Origin: Pseudobdellovibrionaceae bacterium
Lineage (GTDB): Bacteria; Bdellovibrionota; Bdellovibrionia; Bdellovibrionales; UBA1609
DNA length: 64,000 bases
Reading direction: 5' to 3'
Assembly: GCA_023954155.1 (NCBI GenBank)
Contig: JAMLIO010000004.1
Span: 126,436-190,435, forward strand
Shown here: positions 28,101 to 36,926 of the stretch, one piece after another
Numbering within the stretch: the first letter of the stretch is position 1
Layout of the letters: each line of letters starts with the position of its first letter
Translations under genes and position numbers: made by a program
Notes under the pieces: model-generated
Told to the model about the DNA's origin: nothing
The model's database searches: none
The model's input: only the letters and a program-made list of their open reading frames with translations

Positions 28101-29110
28101 TCTGCTAAAGCACTTAGTTTTTGATCGTTCAGTTCAAGCTTTAAAATTTGAATCAGATCTTTTTTGAAGGTTCCATGTACTTCTGCTTGCTCAACAGCAA
28201 TGGTGTCTACCTTAAGCTGATTCCATTTGCTGCTAAAGCTCATTTTGGGAAAACCATCGGTTTCCATTTTGTTATATACAGAGAGTTGCAAAACGCCTTG
28301 CAAGGGAACTTCATCCCCTTTTATAAATTTTTGCATCAAAGGATTTAAGTCTTCAAGCTGGATACGACCTGTGACATTCAGGTCGGCGTTTAAGAGTTTT
28401 TCAGGGGCTTCCAAAAGCTGAGTGTTAAAAGGTTCGGACAGGCTCGCGCCCATTTGTAAATAAGACTTCGCAGTTCCAAGGGTGAAGTTGCCTAAGGTGA
28501 TTTTATCAGAATAAAAATTCGCTTTTAAACTTTGTAATTTTGTTTTTGGGAACGCCTTGGCGGTGTCAGTGACAAAAGTGTTTTTTAATGTGACCTCAAT
28601 GCTACTCCATTTTTTCTTTAAAGAGACATCTTCGACGGCAAATTCATAATCCAAAAATTTTACTTTTGTATCGTCAATCCCAATTGAGAAAAACGGCAGG
28701 GCACGTAAGTTTTCATAAGTGAACTCAGGTAAAGGTTTATCAGATTTGGTTTTTTGGGTGAGCACTTCCAGATCGGCTCCGCTGATTTGAATGTGATTCA
28801 CTTTTAATTGTGCACTGAGCAGATTCACGATGGTGGGATACACGGCAATTCTTTGTATGGTGACCGATTTCACCTCTTGCACGTCTTTAAGTGAGGCGTG
28901 CACATCGTTAAGCCTTACATGTGGTGGAAGCAATTTGATTTTAACGCTTCGGATATCAAGGCTTTCCAGTTCGGGAATGGTGGCGGCCTCTTTTAAGATG
29001 AGAGCTTTGATCTTGGATTCAAATTGAGGTTTAACAGCAATAAATGCGATCAGCACCGCTAAAAAAAATAGGGCTAGGCTGATGATTTGCTTGTTACCCC
29101 ACTTGGTCAT
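25166..29110 (-). CDS. tamB: TamB-family translocation/assembly module protein
   Basis: 1314 residues, usual TamB size. One N-terminal inner-membrane helix (ISLALFFLAVLIAFIA) is followed by a long beta-rich region of AsmA/DUF490 type. The C-terminal TamB domain contains the typical VEGTASANLRIEG-like segment, LTGSVEL and GQVTFNR. TamB spans the periplasm and works with an Omp85 partner in outer-membrane biogenesis and phospholipid transport. It overlaps both neighbours (17 bases upstream, 29 downstream), consistent with a coupled operon. Confidence 0.92.
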   Translation of the reverse strand: MTKWGNKQIISLALFFLAVLIAFIAVKPQFESKIKALILKEAATIPELESLDIRSVKIKLLPPHVRLNDVHASLKDVQEVKSVTIQRIAVYPTIVNLLSAQLKVNHIQISGADLEVLTQKTKSDKPLPEFTYENLRALPFFSIGIDDTKVKFLDYEFAVEDVSLKKKWSSIEVTLKNTFVTDTAKAFPKTKLQSLKANFYSDKITLGNFTLGTAKSYLQMGASLSEPFNTQLLEAPEKLLNADLNVTGRIQLEDLNPLMQKFIKGDEVPLQGVLQLSVYNKMETDGFPKMSFSSKWNQLKVDTIAVEQAEVHGTFKKDLIQILKLELNDQKLSALAEKILIHADFKQKKASVEGHIKVQELELGYFLTHNLGLKDIPLLAPLKGTAKCKGPLYPSPEVGCQVSGNIDTLKVWSSNARDSSHVIVDLTPHKFTTSGTLSLKNVTFESSHQFNESVAETHGFVDYSKGFDIRYSSDLVSFKDINNLANIPLEGVGKISGSTQGASRWGVFEINADFSDFSFFDYNLGSVISKVSYEKGQLYFKNSQSKINSSLIYADIHLDLLTDLIAVKANANRVFVQDIFTAIKDIAEVPIYISGEGDVSIDLHGPLNLGAMSYDLQAKFNNGILHKDRYQNLNIDIKADKGQVNVNSSVFYLSDQFNIQGKVDPKGMIDIIAFADSISLANINFFKELGVNLEGMASVKVDLKDHILLPQVSGHALTKSMQTATQMGSSDFDFIIHKDYSEYEGTFFDGRAKGRFLIPHHEDATLGAIAEYSNFNPMALLTMFNSKVTETEAQINITGTSHLISHGNVKQNLTGSLALESITVGKESSYSLQSVVPTEIKFNKSKIDGQIHLKDALENVFHIKFNGNDLHTAKGNLNLSFLRAFIPDLSDSRGMVEIQSQFRVFPEFQMSGRGKIRNLFVKLENLKHPFQNIHSDLELQNTKILFQGTHGEFAGGTVDGAGYIDLKYGLKVNFAGKTDRISLDIPENVKTTSSGNFYFTGDDFPYTLGGNFKIFDGFFEMEFTEGDGSKYSIPISQHIPESNRARTPLLLDVKIETQQPLKVKNSMVDGTASANLRIEGSPTAPILTGSVELTPNSQLIFQDKRFKANSGQVTFNRTSAEHAMLNISAETRITDNNELLGKDYDIQVIIQGTAKSPALFFSSQPSLSENQILSLIALGVKDSYRPGQEVSADSQQTQTGYQLGGIFLQNEFARDLQDRLGVQVNFTSSFEDQDVSPKVMIQKKFTPKFSATGSRTLGTNKRTSTQIEYKFTKNFSIIGGWENYELEDATLLRTRRFLEENVMGVDVQYSFEFE

Positions 29111-30131
29111 GATGTTGCCACAGATTCAGGTAGAATGAAGTTTGTCTAAAATCAGGTTTGGTCTTTTGAATTGCTTTCATAATCTCAATAGCGTGTTTTT
29201 TGTCATTCAAGTACCATAAACAAATAGCATGATAGTAATAGAATGTAAAAATGCTATCAGACATTGTGCCCTGAGTTTCTTGATGTTTTCTGAGTTCGGC
29301 AAGTGCTTCTAAATAACGCTCAATTTTGATCAAATGTTCAATATACAGCCAGAAGTGCTGAGTTTTAAGTTCAGGATGCTGTTCAAAGATCTCAACCACA
29401 GTTTCATTTTCGTGAGCCAAAATGAAGGCTTCGATCAGATGGATCATATTCTCATCGTTAAAGCTGTCTTTAAAAAGATGATAGATAGGGGAGGTGGATT
29501 CTTTTTTAAATTCTAAAATGGATGGAGTGGCACTACGACTTTTTTTACGTTTAGAGTGGGTTTCAATGATTCGTGCGGCTTCTTTCTCGAAGAGCTTTTG
29601 TTTTTCATTCACAAAACGTGGATCATTAGGAAAAGCTTCAAGCAGTTTATCTAGAGTCTTTTTGGCTTCTTTATCAAGACGCTGAGTTCTGGCAAACTCC
29701 AGCTTATCCACAAGATCGGTCTTGATTTCGTTGTATCGTCTTTCAAAAATTTCTAGCTGCTGAGTTTTCGCTTCTTCAAACACTTTATCGTGAATTGTAA
29801 AAGGGGTGTTATGAGTTTTAACAATGTTAAGATAGTCATTGAGATCGACAAACACCTGTGCGTTCACTTCAGGGTTAGAATGTCTAAAAAAATGTACAAA
29901 ATGAAAAAGAGCATTGCCAGGAATATTTCCAGGTTTGTTAAAACAACTGACTAAAAAAAACTTTAAAGCTCGATAATGTTTGACCTGCCATAAAAAAGTA
30001 GAAATCTGTGCTAATTCTTTTTTAGGAATCTGTTCGATGATGGAATCTTCAGTGATCATGGTTTGCAAAACATCAAAGACAGCATTTTCACTGAGATCGG
30101 TTTTTTTGATTTGATAAAAGAAGTCTTTCAT
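29094..30131 (-). CDS. helical TPR-like protein, unknown function
   Basis: 345 residues without signal peptide. It is almost entirely helical, with a coiled-coil-like basic centre (ARIIETHSKRKKSR) and a C-terminal stretch that reads like tetratricopeptide units (LIKIERYLEALAELRK, HAICLWYLNDKKHAIEIM). Its stop overlaps the tamB start by 17 bases, so it is translationally coupled to tamB. It may be a cytoplasmic accessory to envelope assembly, but nothing in the sequence proves that. Confidence 0.75.
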   Translation of the reverse strand: MKDFFYQIKKTDLSENAVFDVLQTMITEDSIIEQIPKKELAQISTFLWQVKHYRALKFFLVSCFNKPGNIPGNALFHFVHFFRHSNPEVNAQVFVDLNDYLNIVKTHNTPFTIHDKVFEEAKTQQLEIFERRYNEIKTDLVDKLEFARTQRLDKEAKKTLDKLLEAFPNDPRFVNEKQKLFEKEAARIIETHSKRKKSRSATPSILEFKKESTSPIYHLFKDSFNDENMIHLIEAFILAHENETVVEIFEQHPELKTQHFWLYIEHLIKIERYLEALAELRKHQETQGTMSDSIFTFYYYHAICLWYLNDKKHAIEIMKAIQKTKPDFRQTSFYLNLWQHHDQVG

Positions 30132-30257
30132 GCCTCAACTATCGGCATTTCAGAAGTAAAAATTAACAAAGATTATAAATACTTAGGTGTTTTTTCTGAA
30201 CCTAAAAAGTCCATTTTAAAAACCTGTAAGAGGGTGTTAAAAGTTGCAGGGACACAT

Positions 30258-30291
30258 AGCTCTGAGTCTAGGAGTTTTTAGAGTCAGAGCT
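30258..30291 (-). terminator. imperfect inverted repeat downstream of efp
   Basis: AGCTCTGA (30258-30265) pairs with TCAGAGCT (30284-30291), with further inner pairing after one mismatch. It lies just beyond the efp stop. No clear U-tract follows on the minus strand, so it is a possible terminator only. Confidence 0.3.
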
Positions 30292-30297
30292 TAGGGG

Positions 30298-30861
30298 TTA
30301 CTCCTTAGAAACGCGTTCGATGTAAAGCCCTTCGTTGGTATCGACTTTGATCAAGTCTCCTTCGTTGATATGCAAAGGAACTTGCACCACGGCCCCTGAT
30401 TCTAAGGTGGCAGGTTTAGTCGTATTAGACACCGTATTGCCCTTTAGTCCAGGGTCAGTTTGAGCAATTCTTAGAACCACATGATTGGGCAGTTCGATAG
30501 AAATGGCACGCCCATTAAACAGGATCATCTGCACTTCAAGATTTTCTTTGAGGTAAAGTTTAGAGTCCCCCAAGACTTCGGAAGATAGGGCAAACTGTTC
30601 AAAGTTCTTTTGATCCATAAAGTTGTAACTGTCATCGGCGTACAAGTAAGACACATCACGATACTCGATATCGGGCACTTCAAATTTTTCGCCAGATTTA
30701 AACGTTCTTTCAAGGTTAGAGCCAGTCAGAATGTTTTTCAGTTTTGTGCGAGTAAACTGGTTCCCTTTACCAGGTTTAACGTGTTGAAAGTCCACAATGG
30801 CGTAGGGTTCACCATCAATTAAAATCTTTAAGTTCTTTTTAAAATCTGCTGTTTGATACAT
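30298..30861 (-). CDS. efp: elongation factor P
   Basis: 187 residues with the three beta-barrel domains of EF-P. The loop VKPGKGNQF carries Lys32, the position modified with beta-lysine in EpmA-containing bacteria. The C-terminal LESGAVVQVPLHINEGDLIKV block matches the family, and the protein ends in RVSKE. It relieves ribosome stalling at polyproline. Confidence 0.95.
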   Translation of the reverse strand: MYQTADFKKNLKILIDGEPYAIVDFQHVKPGKGNQFTRTKLKNILTGSNLERTFKSGEKFEVPDIEYRDVSYLYADDSYNFMDQKNFEQFALSSEVLGDSKLYLKENLEVQMILFNGRAISIELPNHVVLRIAQTDPGLKGNTVSNTTKPATLESGAVVQVPLHINEGDLIKVDTNEGLYIERVSKE

Positions 30862-30929
30862 GCGGCTAAAGTAACACTGAAGCCTTGTGTTGGGAATGTA
30901 GAGTGAAGCATTTCATTACGGCGCGTTAG

Positions 30930-31727
30930 CTAAGATAAAATTCGTCGTGCCTCAATTCGATCATGAAGAGCACGTAATTTAGCTATTTTTTTAGACAGCA
31001 CAACGTCGTTTTTCAATTCATTATAGTTAGTGCCATCACCTTGAAAGCGCTTTTCCACGTACTGTCTGCGTCTTAAGAACTCGGGCTCTTGTCCTAATTT
31101 GTTTATAGCCTCTTCAATACTTTCCAGAGCTTGAGTGAAGTCGCGACGAGCAATGTGAGCGTCAATCAAGGTGGCATACCGATCGACTTCATAACTGCGC
31201 GTCTTTTTGGCCAAGGGAACGGGAGATACGGCTTCCGTCTTTGGCGCCACTTGCGATGGGGAAGAAACAGTGTTGTGGTCCCCTTGGTCTTCGTAATCTG
31301 ATGAGGCTTTTAGGGCCTCAAGTTTTTTAGTCATGGCTTTGGCTTTTTCGTCAAGCGGATCAAGGTACAAAGCCATTTTAAAAGCTTGTAAAGACAGGTC
31401 GATCTTTCCTGTTTCCAGGTAGCATTCCCCTAAAAGTTTATGGGCTAGCAGAAGTTCAGGGTTAAGTTCTGAGGCGTGTTTCAGTTCAGAAATGGCTTTG
31501 GGCCATAAGTTTTGCGCCATATAGATGCGCCCCAAGGTCATGCGCCCACTGGCAAATTCAGGATGAGCGCTGACTCCTTTAAGAGCAATGTCTAAGGCAT
31601 GTTCAATCTGACCATTTTTACGATAAGCTTCAGCCAAGGGTGCAAAGACCTTAGAGCCAGGATCACGACGATAGAGATCCAGATACTTTTCGATTGAGTT
31701 TCTGTTTGACTGAGTCATCGTTTCCAT
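30930..31727 (-). CDS. TPR-repeat protein
   Basis: 265 residues with consecutive tetratricopeptide repeats in residues 15-135 (SKVFAPLAEAYRKNGQIEHA, LAHKLLGECYLETGKIDLSL, FKMALYLDPLDEKAKAM). A low-complexity Ser/Pro/Lys linker precedes a second helical part (DFTQALESIEEAINKLG). No signal peptide. Probably a cytoplasmic scaffold. It lies 68 bases upstream of efp on the same strand and may be in its operon. Confidence 0.82.
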   Translation of the reverse strand: METMTQSNRNSIEKYLDLYRRDPGSKVFAPLAEAYRKNGQIEHALDIALKGVSAHPEFASGRMTLGRIYMAQNLWPKAISELKHASELNPELLLAHKLLGECYLETGKIDLSLQAFKMALYLDPLDEKAKAMTKKLEALKASSDYEDQGDHNTVSSPSQVAPKTEAVSPVPLAKKTRSYEVDRYATLIDAHIARRDFTQALESIEEAINKLGQEPEFLRRRQYVEKRFQGDGTNYNELKNDVVLSKKIAKLRALHDRIEARRILS

Positions 31728-31874
31728 TCTTACATCCTAAAAATTCAGTGGCAACGGGCAAATCAAGAAGCTCTTGATCCTTAGGCCGCTCCAGTCCATG
31801 ATAGTCTACGTGGGCCAGATATGCAAAGTCAGGGTGCAACCATCATAGGCCTTTAACATCTTGGGGAGACACAC

Positions 31875-32378
31875 ATGCACGTTATACTAGGGATAGACCC
31901 AGGTTCGGTTCATTTGGGATACTCGGTATTAGCAGTGAATGACCGTCATGAAATTGGCCTTTTAGATTTTGGTGTCATCGAAAACCCGAAGTTAAGCTCC
32001 CTAGAGCGTTTGGGACTGATCCACAAAGAAATCAATGACTTGCTGCTTAAATATCAACCCCAAAGTGCGGCCATCGAAAAGGTGTTTTTGGGTAAGAATC
32101 CTCAAAGTGTTTTTCGTTTAGGTTTAGCAAGGGGCGCTGCTCTTGCCGCGCTTGCCGCTCATCAAGTCAGTGTGCATGAGTTTTCGCCTAAAGCGATGAA
32201 AAAGTATGTCACAGGTTCGGGTGTGGCCAGCAAAGAGAGTGTACTGATCGCCGTGCAACGTCTGCTGGGAATCCGCGCAGACATTCGTTATGATGCTGCG
32301 GATGCTATTGGTTTAGGCTATGTTTTGGCTCGACAGGTTATTGGCGCGCAAATGGGAAATCAATTTGTCATCAAGTAA
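31875..32378 (+). CDS. ruvC: Holliday junction resolvase RuvC
   Basis: 167 residues. LGIDPGSVHLGYSV (first catalytic Asp), AAIEKVFLGKNPQS (Glu) and DAADAIGLGYV (C-terminal Asp pair) form the RNase H-like active site. It cuts Holliday junctions after RuvAB branch migration. First gene of a ruvC-ruvA-ruvB run. Confidence 0.95.
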   Translation: MHVILGIDPGSVHLGYSVLAVNDRHEIGLLDFGVIENPKLSSLERLGLIHKEINDLLLKYQPQSAAIEKVFLGKNPQSVFRLGLARGAALAALAAHQVSVHEFSPKAMKKYVTGSGVASKESVLIAVQRLLGIRADIRYDAADAIGLGYVLARQVIGAQMGNQFVIK

Positions 32379-32419
32379 AAACAAGTCAATAATGTCACCT
32401 GATAAAAAGGAGGCAGGCC

Positions 32420-33001
32420 TTGATTTCTATGCTCTCGGGTTTGGTTTTTGACCGCGACGAAGACAGCTTACACATTGAAACCCACGATATTGGCTATCAG
32501 GTGTTTGTGCCTCTGTCTTTATTGGCTCAGTACACTGTGGGGCAAAAGATCAAGCTTCGCATTTTTACACATGTCAGAGAAGATCTGATTCAGCTTTTTG
32601 GTTTTGAATCCAAAGTCCAAGAGAATATGTTTCGCAGTTTATTAAAAGTAAATGGCATTGGTCCGAAAGTGGCTTTGGGAATTTTATCCTCCGCCGACTC
32701 TGACCAGTTCAAGTCGATGATTGAAAGTAAAGACGTCAAAGCTTTAAGTCGTTTACCTAAAGTAGGAAAAAAGACGGCAGAACAAATCCTATTAAAACTA
32801 GGAGAGCTAGATTGGGAGCAGCGCCGCCAAAAAGAAGAGCCTGCCATTTTAGAAAATCCCGTAGCCAAAAAATTAAAACTTGCACTGGTGAATTTAGGTT
32901 TTTCTGCATCGGATGTGCATGACGTGGTGATGGGACTGGATTTAAAACAACCTTTTGAAGATAACTTTAAAAACAGTTTGGCTCAACTCAGTCAGATGTA
33001 A
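32420..33001 (+). CDS. ruvA: Holliday junction DNA helicase subunit RuvA
   Basis: 193 residues from TTG 32420, which follows AAGGAGG (32407-32413) by six bases. The resulting MISMLSG matches the MIxxLxG beginning of RuvA; the ATG nine bases later is too far from the ribosome-binding site. The OB fold is followed by helix-hairpin-helix motifs (LLKVNGIGPKVALGIL, LSRLPKVGKKTAEQI) and the C-terminal RuvB-binding domain. Confidence 0.95.
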   Translation: MISMLSGLVFDRDEDSLHIETHDIGYQVFVPLSLLAQYTVGQKIKLRIFTHVREDLIQLFGFESKVQENMFRSLLKVNGIGPKVALGILSSADSDQFKSMIESKDVKALSRLPKVGKKTAEQILLKLGELDWEQRRQKEEPAILENPVAKKLKLALVNLGFSASDVHDVVMGLDLKQPFEDNFKNSLAQLSQM

Positions 33002-33052
33002 AACGCGTCCCAGAAGTGGAATGCCAAGATTTAACATAGAGGGTGTATTCAA

Positions 33053-34072
33053 ATGCAAGACGAAGTGAAATGGACATCGGGGCACTTTAAAACCAGCACA
33101 GATCAGGGTGTGGATAAGGCTCTTAGGCCTCAAAAGTTTGAGGACTTCCCTGGGCAGTACACTGTAAAAGAAAAGCTTAAGATCTTTGTTCAAGCCGCCA
33201 AACAACGAGAGGAAGCCATTGATCATATTCTGCTCAGTGGCCCTCCAGGACTGGGTAAAACCACTTTGGCCCAGATCATTGCCAATGAAATGGGGGTGGC
33301 TTTTAAATCCACATCGGCTCCCGCTTTATCGCGCAAAGGGGATTTGGCTGCGATCTTGACAAGCCTTGCTCCCAATTCAGTTTTGTTTATTGATGAGATT
33401 CATCGTCTCAATAAAGACGTCGAAGAGTATTTATACAGCGCTATGGAAGATTACTTTATTGACCTGGTGACAGGTGAAGGTTTAGGGGCCCAAAGCATGC
33501 GCTTCCAACTTGTGCCTTTCACTTTGATTGGGGCGACAACGCGCGCAGGGCTTTTAAAGGCGCCGTTTCGTGATCGCTTTGGCATTCATGAAAGACTGCA
33601 ATTTTATGATCTGATGTCTTTACAACAGATCATAAAGCGTTCATCGGATCTTCTCAATATCCCCATCAACGAGGCGGGAAGCCTTGAGGTGGCTAGAAGA
33701 AGTCGTGGGACTCCTAGGGTGGCTAACCGTTTTTTAAGACGCATTCGAGACTACGCAGAAGTGCAAAAGCAAGATGTGATTGATGAGATCTTGGCTGACT
33801 TTGCTTTAAAACATTTGGAAGTGGATGAGATGGGCTTAGAAAAAATGGATCGTCGTTATCTAGAGATCATAGCCCACAAATTTGCAGGTGGACCTGTCGG
33901 GGTGGATACACTTGCTGCGGCTTTGAGTGAAGAGCGCGACACCTTAGAAGAGGTCTATGAACCTTATTTGATCAAAGAGGGCTTTATTAAAAAAAGTTCA
34001 CGTGGTCGTGAGCTGACCGACTTGGGACGCAAGTACATAGAAGATCGATCAGAAGATGAAAAGGACCTGTGA
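33053..34072 (+). CDS. ruvB: Holliday junction branch-migration ATPase RuvB
   Basis: 339 residues. Walker A GPPGLGKT (63-70), Walker [11 protein letters not shown], sensor GATTRAGLL and the C-terminal winged helix ([11 protein letters not shown]) are complete. It forms the hexameric motor acting with RuvA. It starts 51 bases after ruvA. Confidence 0.97.
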   Translation: MQDEVKWTSGHFKTSTDQGVDKALRPQKFEDFPGQYTVKEKLKIFVQAAKQREEAIDHILLSGPPGLGKTTLAQIIANEMGVAFKSTSAPALSRKGDLAAILTSLAPNSVLFIDEIHRLNKDVEEYLYSAMEDYFIDLVTGEGLGAQSMRFQLVPFTLIGATTRAGLLKAPFRDRFGIHERLQFYDLMSLQQIIKRSSDLLNIPINEAGSLEVARRSRGTPRVANRFLRRIRDYAEVQKQDVIDEILADFALKHLEVDEMGLEKMDRRYLEIIAHKFAGGPVGVDTLAAALSEERDTLEEVYEPYLIKEGFIKKSSRGRELTDLGRKYIEDRSEDEKDL

Positions 34073-34162
34073 ACAGGGCGTGTTGACGCAGAGGTGGCTT
34101 AAAGGCCGCAGCTTTTTAACACAACATTGCTTTTTGTCGCATTTTCTGGTTTTTTAAGCATT

Positions 34163-35071
34163 ATGTCATTTCAAAGAACACTTAGAAAAGCAGTTGAAAT
34201 TAAAGGTATTGGTTTGCACTCAGGCAAAGAGGCTACGGCTCTCTTTACACCTGCACCTGCCAACTCGGGCATCCATCTGATTCGTAAAGATTTAGAGGGT
34301 GATCCCACATTTAAATTAACTCCAGCACAAGTGATGGCCACAGATATGGCCACTACCTTGGGACTCACGCAAAAGACCTCAGTGTCTACAGTGGAGCATG
34401 CTCTGGCTGCCGTTGCCGCTTTAGGTTTAGACAATTTAAACATTGAGGTCTTTGGACCTGAGATGCCTATTATGGATGGCAGTGCGGCTCCCTTTTTTAA
34501 ACAACTGCAAGCAGCAGGTTTACATGAGTATGTAGAGCCTAAGTTTTATTTTAAAATCGAAAAGCCAGTGAAAGTGGGCAACGATGAAAAGCATGCTTAC
34601 CTTTTGCCCTACAGTGGGCTTAAGGTGACCAACACCATTGATTTTGCTCACCCCAGTATTGGTAAACAGTTTTTTGAATTTGAATTGAGTCCAAGGGCCT
34701 TTGAAGAGGACATCATGTATGCCCGAACTTTTGGCTTTATGAAAGATGTGGAAGCCTTAAGATCACGAGGGTTAGCCATGGGGGGCAGCCTAGAAAATGC
34801 GGTGGTTTTAGATGAGGAAAAGGTTTTAAACCCTGAAGGCTTACGTTTTCCTGATGAGTTTGTCAGACACAAGATTTTAGACACCATCGGGGACATGATG
34901 ACCTTGGGGCATCCACTGCTAGGGCACATGGTGCTTTACCGTTGTGGGCATGACCTGATGAATCAACTGATGAAGGCTGTTTTGCAACAAGAAGACAGTT
35001 ATAGGGTTTGCCAATTGACAGAAAACGACTATAACTCAGGGCAAGCCATGTTTGGCAAGGAGGAAGCATGA
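34163..35071 (+). CDS. lpxC: UDP-3-O-acyl-N-acetylglucosamine deacetylase LpxC
   Basis: 302 residues from ATG 34163 (MSFQRTLRKAVEIKGIGLHSG, trimmed to the family start); an in-frame ATG at 34127 adds a non-conserved extension. Zinc and catalytic motifs are TVEHALAAVAALG and DTIGDMMTLGHPLLGH. It commits UDP-GlcNAc derivatives to lipid A synthesis, confirming a lipopolysaccharide-type outer membrane. Its stop overlaps the ald start by four bases. No strong ribosome-binding site is visible. Confidence 0.95.
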   Translation: MSFQRTLRKAVEIKGIGLHSGKEATALFTPAPANSGIHLIRKDLEGDPTFKLTPAQVMATDMATTLGLTQKTSVSTVEHALAAVAALGLDNLNIEVFGPEMPIMDGSAAPFFKQLQAAGLHEYVEPKFYFKIEKPVKVGNDEKHAYLLPYSGLKVTNTIDFAHPSIGKQFFEFELSPRAFEEDIMYARTFGFMKDVEALRSRGLAMGGSLENAVVLDEEKVLNPEGLRFPDEFVRHKILDTIGDMMTLGHPLLGHMVLYRCGHDLMNQLMKAVLQQEDSYRVCQLTENDYNSGQAMFGKEEA

Positions 35072-36180
35072 TTATCGGTGTTCCAAAAGAGATTAAAATT
35101 TCCGAGAATCGCGTAGGGCTAACTGAAGCGGGTGTAAAACAACTAGTTTTAGAAGGACACACAGTTCTTGTAGAAAAAGACGCAGGATTAGGAAGTTTCA
35201 TTAAAAATGAAGAGTACGAAAAAGCAGGTGCTGAAATTGTAGAAACTAAAGCAGAAGTCTACAAGCGCGCTGAAATGATCATCAAAGTGAAAGAACCTCT
35301 TCCAGATGAATATGATTTGATGCAAGAGAATCAAATTCTTTATACCTATTTGCATTTAGCTGCAGAACCACAATTGACCAAAGTTTTATGTCAAAGAAAA
35401 GTCAAAGCCGTAGCGTATGAAACCATTGAAGCTGCGGATGGATCACTGCCTTTACTGACACCCATGAGTGCCGTGGCAGGAAGAATGGCGACACAAATTG
35501 GAGCCTTCTATTTACAAAAAGACAAAGGCGGCAAAGGAATTCTATTAGGTGGAGTTTCTGGAGTGCAAAGAGGAAAGGTCACCATCTTAGGCGCAGGTGT
35601 TGTTGGGACTAACGCTGCAAAAATGGCAGTGGGTCTTGGTGCGGATGTGACGGTTCTGGATGTAAACCACAAAAGGTTAGAGTATTTAGATGACGTCTTC
35701 CAAGGACGTTTAAGAACACTTTATTCTAACGTGCAAAATATTGAAGAGGCGGTGGTGCAGTCTGATCTTGTGATCGGTGGAGTATTGATCCCTGGTCGTA
35801 AAGCTCCAAAACTTGTGAACAAAGACATGATCATGGCTATGAGTGAAGGCAGCGTTGTGGTGGACGTGGCTGTGGACCAAGGGGGATGTATTGAAACTTG
35901 CAAACCCACTTCACACACAGAACCTACATTCCAAGTGGGCGGCGTAATTCATTACTGTGTGCCTAATATGCCAGGTGTAGTTGCAAGAACTTCCACTTAC
36001 GCTTTAACTAACGCCACATTTAGATACGGTTCTAAAATCGCAGAGATGGGCGTAGAAAAGGCTGTGGCTTCAGATCCGTTACTTTTAAAAGGATTAAATG
36101 TTTACAACGGTCATGTGACTTATGAACCTGTTGCTAGAGATTTAGAACTTGAGTATCGTCCTTACAAAGAACTTATTTAA
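35068..36180 (+). CDS. ald: alanine dehydrogenase
   Basis: 370 residues, usual length. [28 protein letters not shown] (catalytic His region), the NAD-binding [13 protein letters not shown] and the conserved [20 protein letters not shown] block identify it. It oxidises L-alanine to pyruvate and ammonia with NAD, or the reverse. GGAGG precedes its ATG, which overlaps the lpxC stop (ATGA); pairing it with lipid A synthesis is unusual. Confidence 0.95.
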   Translation: MIIGVPKEIKISENRVGLTEAGVKQLVLEGHTVLVEKDAGLGSFIKNEEYEKAGAEIVETKAEVYKRAEMIIKVKEPLPDEYDLMQENQILYTYLHLAAEPQLTKVLCQRKVKAVAYETIEAADGSLPLLTPMSAVAGRMATQIGAFYLQKDKGGKGILLGGVSGVQRGKVTILGAGVVGTNAAKMAVGLGADVTVLDVNHKRLEYLDDVFQGRLRTLYSNVQNIEEAVVQSDLVIGGVLIPGRKAPKLVNKDMIMAMSEGSVVVDVAVDQGGCIETCKPTSHTEPTFQVGGVIHYCVPNMPGVVARTSTYALTNATFRYGSKIAEMGVEKAVASDPLLLKGLNVYNGHVTYEPVARDLELEYRPYKELI

Positions 36181-36188
36181 AGTCATAA

Positions 36189-36926
36189 TCAGTTAAGGTG
36201 GAAGATGAGGTGTCCCCACTTGTGGCTGTACACCAGCTTTCGCCCATGCTTTTTAAACCAAAGATCAGTTTTTGTATTATATGTATGACGTCGCAACTGT
36301 TTGCTCGCAATCAACATGTGAGCGGTGGTGGTGTGTCTTTTCCAAGCTTGCTTAGAGGTCTGAGAGGATAAGGCTCCGTGCTGACTTAAGGTTAAAATGT
36401 GATGAGGTGTTAGGGGGACTAGAGTATGTCCTCCCACCCAGAATTTCTTTTGATATAGAGAAACCGAAGATTGAATATGTAATGGACAACTCGGATTTTT
36501 CAGAAGATGAGCCAAATTTTTATTATTTTTAAACTCTGTCCAAAACGACGAACAAGAAGGGTTGAGCCACTTTTTATAAAACCAGGATAGATTTAAATGA
36601 TGGCGATCTAGATGAGTCAGAAAAACTTGATTTGGAAACCTCTGACACAGAGACATGAGCTTTGGATCAAACCGTAAACGCTCACCACCCAGGTCTATAT
36701 GCAAACACGTGTGATTCTGAATTAAGGTGTGCCACTGACCATAACCTGTATTCCAAACGATGTAATACTCAAAGGCATCATGCCCTATGCGTAGGGGTTG
36801 AAAACACAAGACATAAATCAAAATGAGAAAGAAATTTTTTAAGAAGTGATGTGCGCCGCTACGTTGCAGGCGCAGAATAGGGATCAAAGTTAAAAATATT
36901 ATTCTTAACCCTTTATTTTTAAAGAC
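36189..36926 (-). CDS. ComEC C-terminal-like protein (degenerate beta-lactamase fold)
   Basis: 245 residues from ATG 36926, which overlaps the upstream ORF's stop by eight bases; the frame is open further upstream. After a hydrophobic helix (LKNFFLILIYVLCF), NTGYGQWHTLI and IDLGG mirror the VGQGDA and DTGG blocks of the ComEC metallo-beta-lactamase domain. LTHLDRHHLNL mirrors its HxDxDH motif with the second Asp replaced by His. The later AHMLIASKQLRRHT resembles the degraded HHGS block. The active site looks incomplete. It probably works with the channel protein encoded just upstream. Confidence 0.65.
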   Translation of the reverse strand, partial: VFKNKGLRIIFLTLIPILRLQRSGAHHFLKNFFLILIYVLCFQPLRIGHDAFEYYIVWNTGYGQWHTLIQNHTCLHIDLGGERLRFDPKLMSLCQRFPNQVFLTHLDRHHLNLSWFYKKWLNPSCSSFWTEFKNNKNLAHLLKNPSCPLHIQSSVSLYQKKFWVGGHTLVPLTPHHILTLSQHGALSSQTSKQAWKRHTTTAHMLIASKQLRRHTYNTKTDLWFKKHGRKLVYSHKWGHLIFHLN

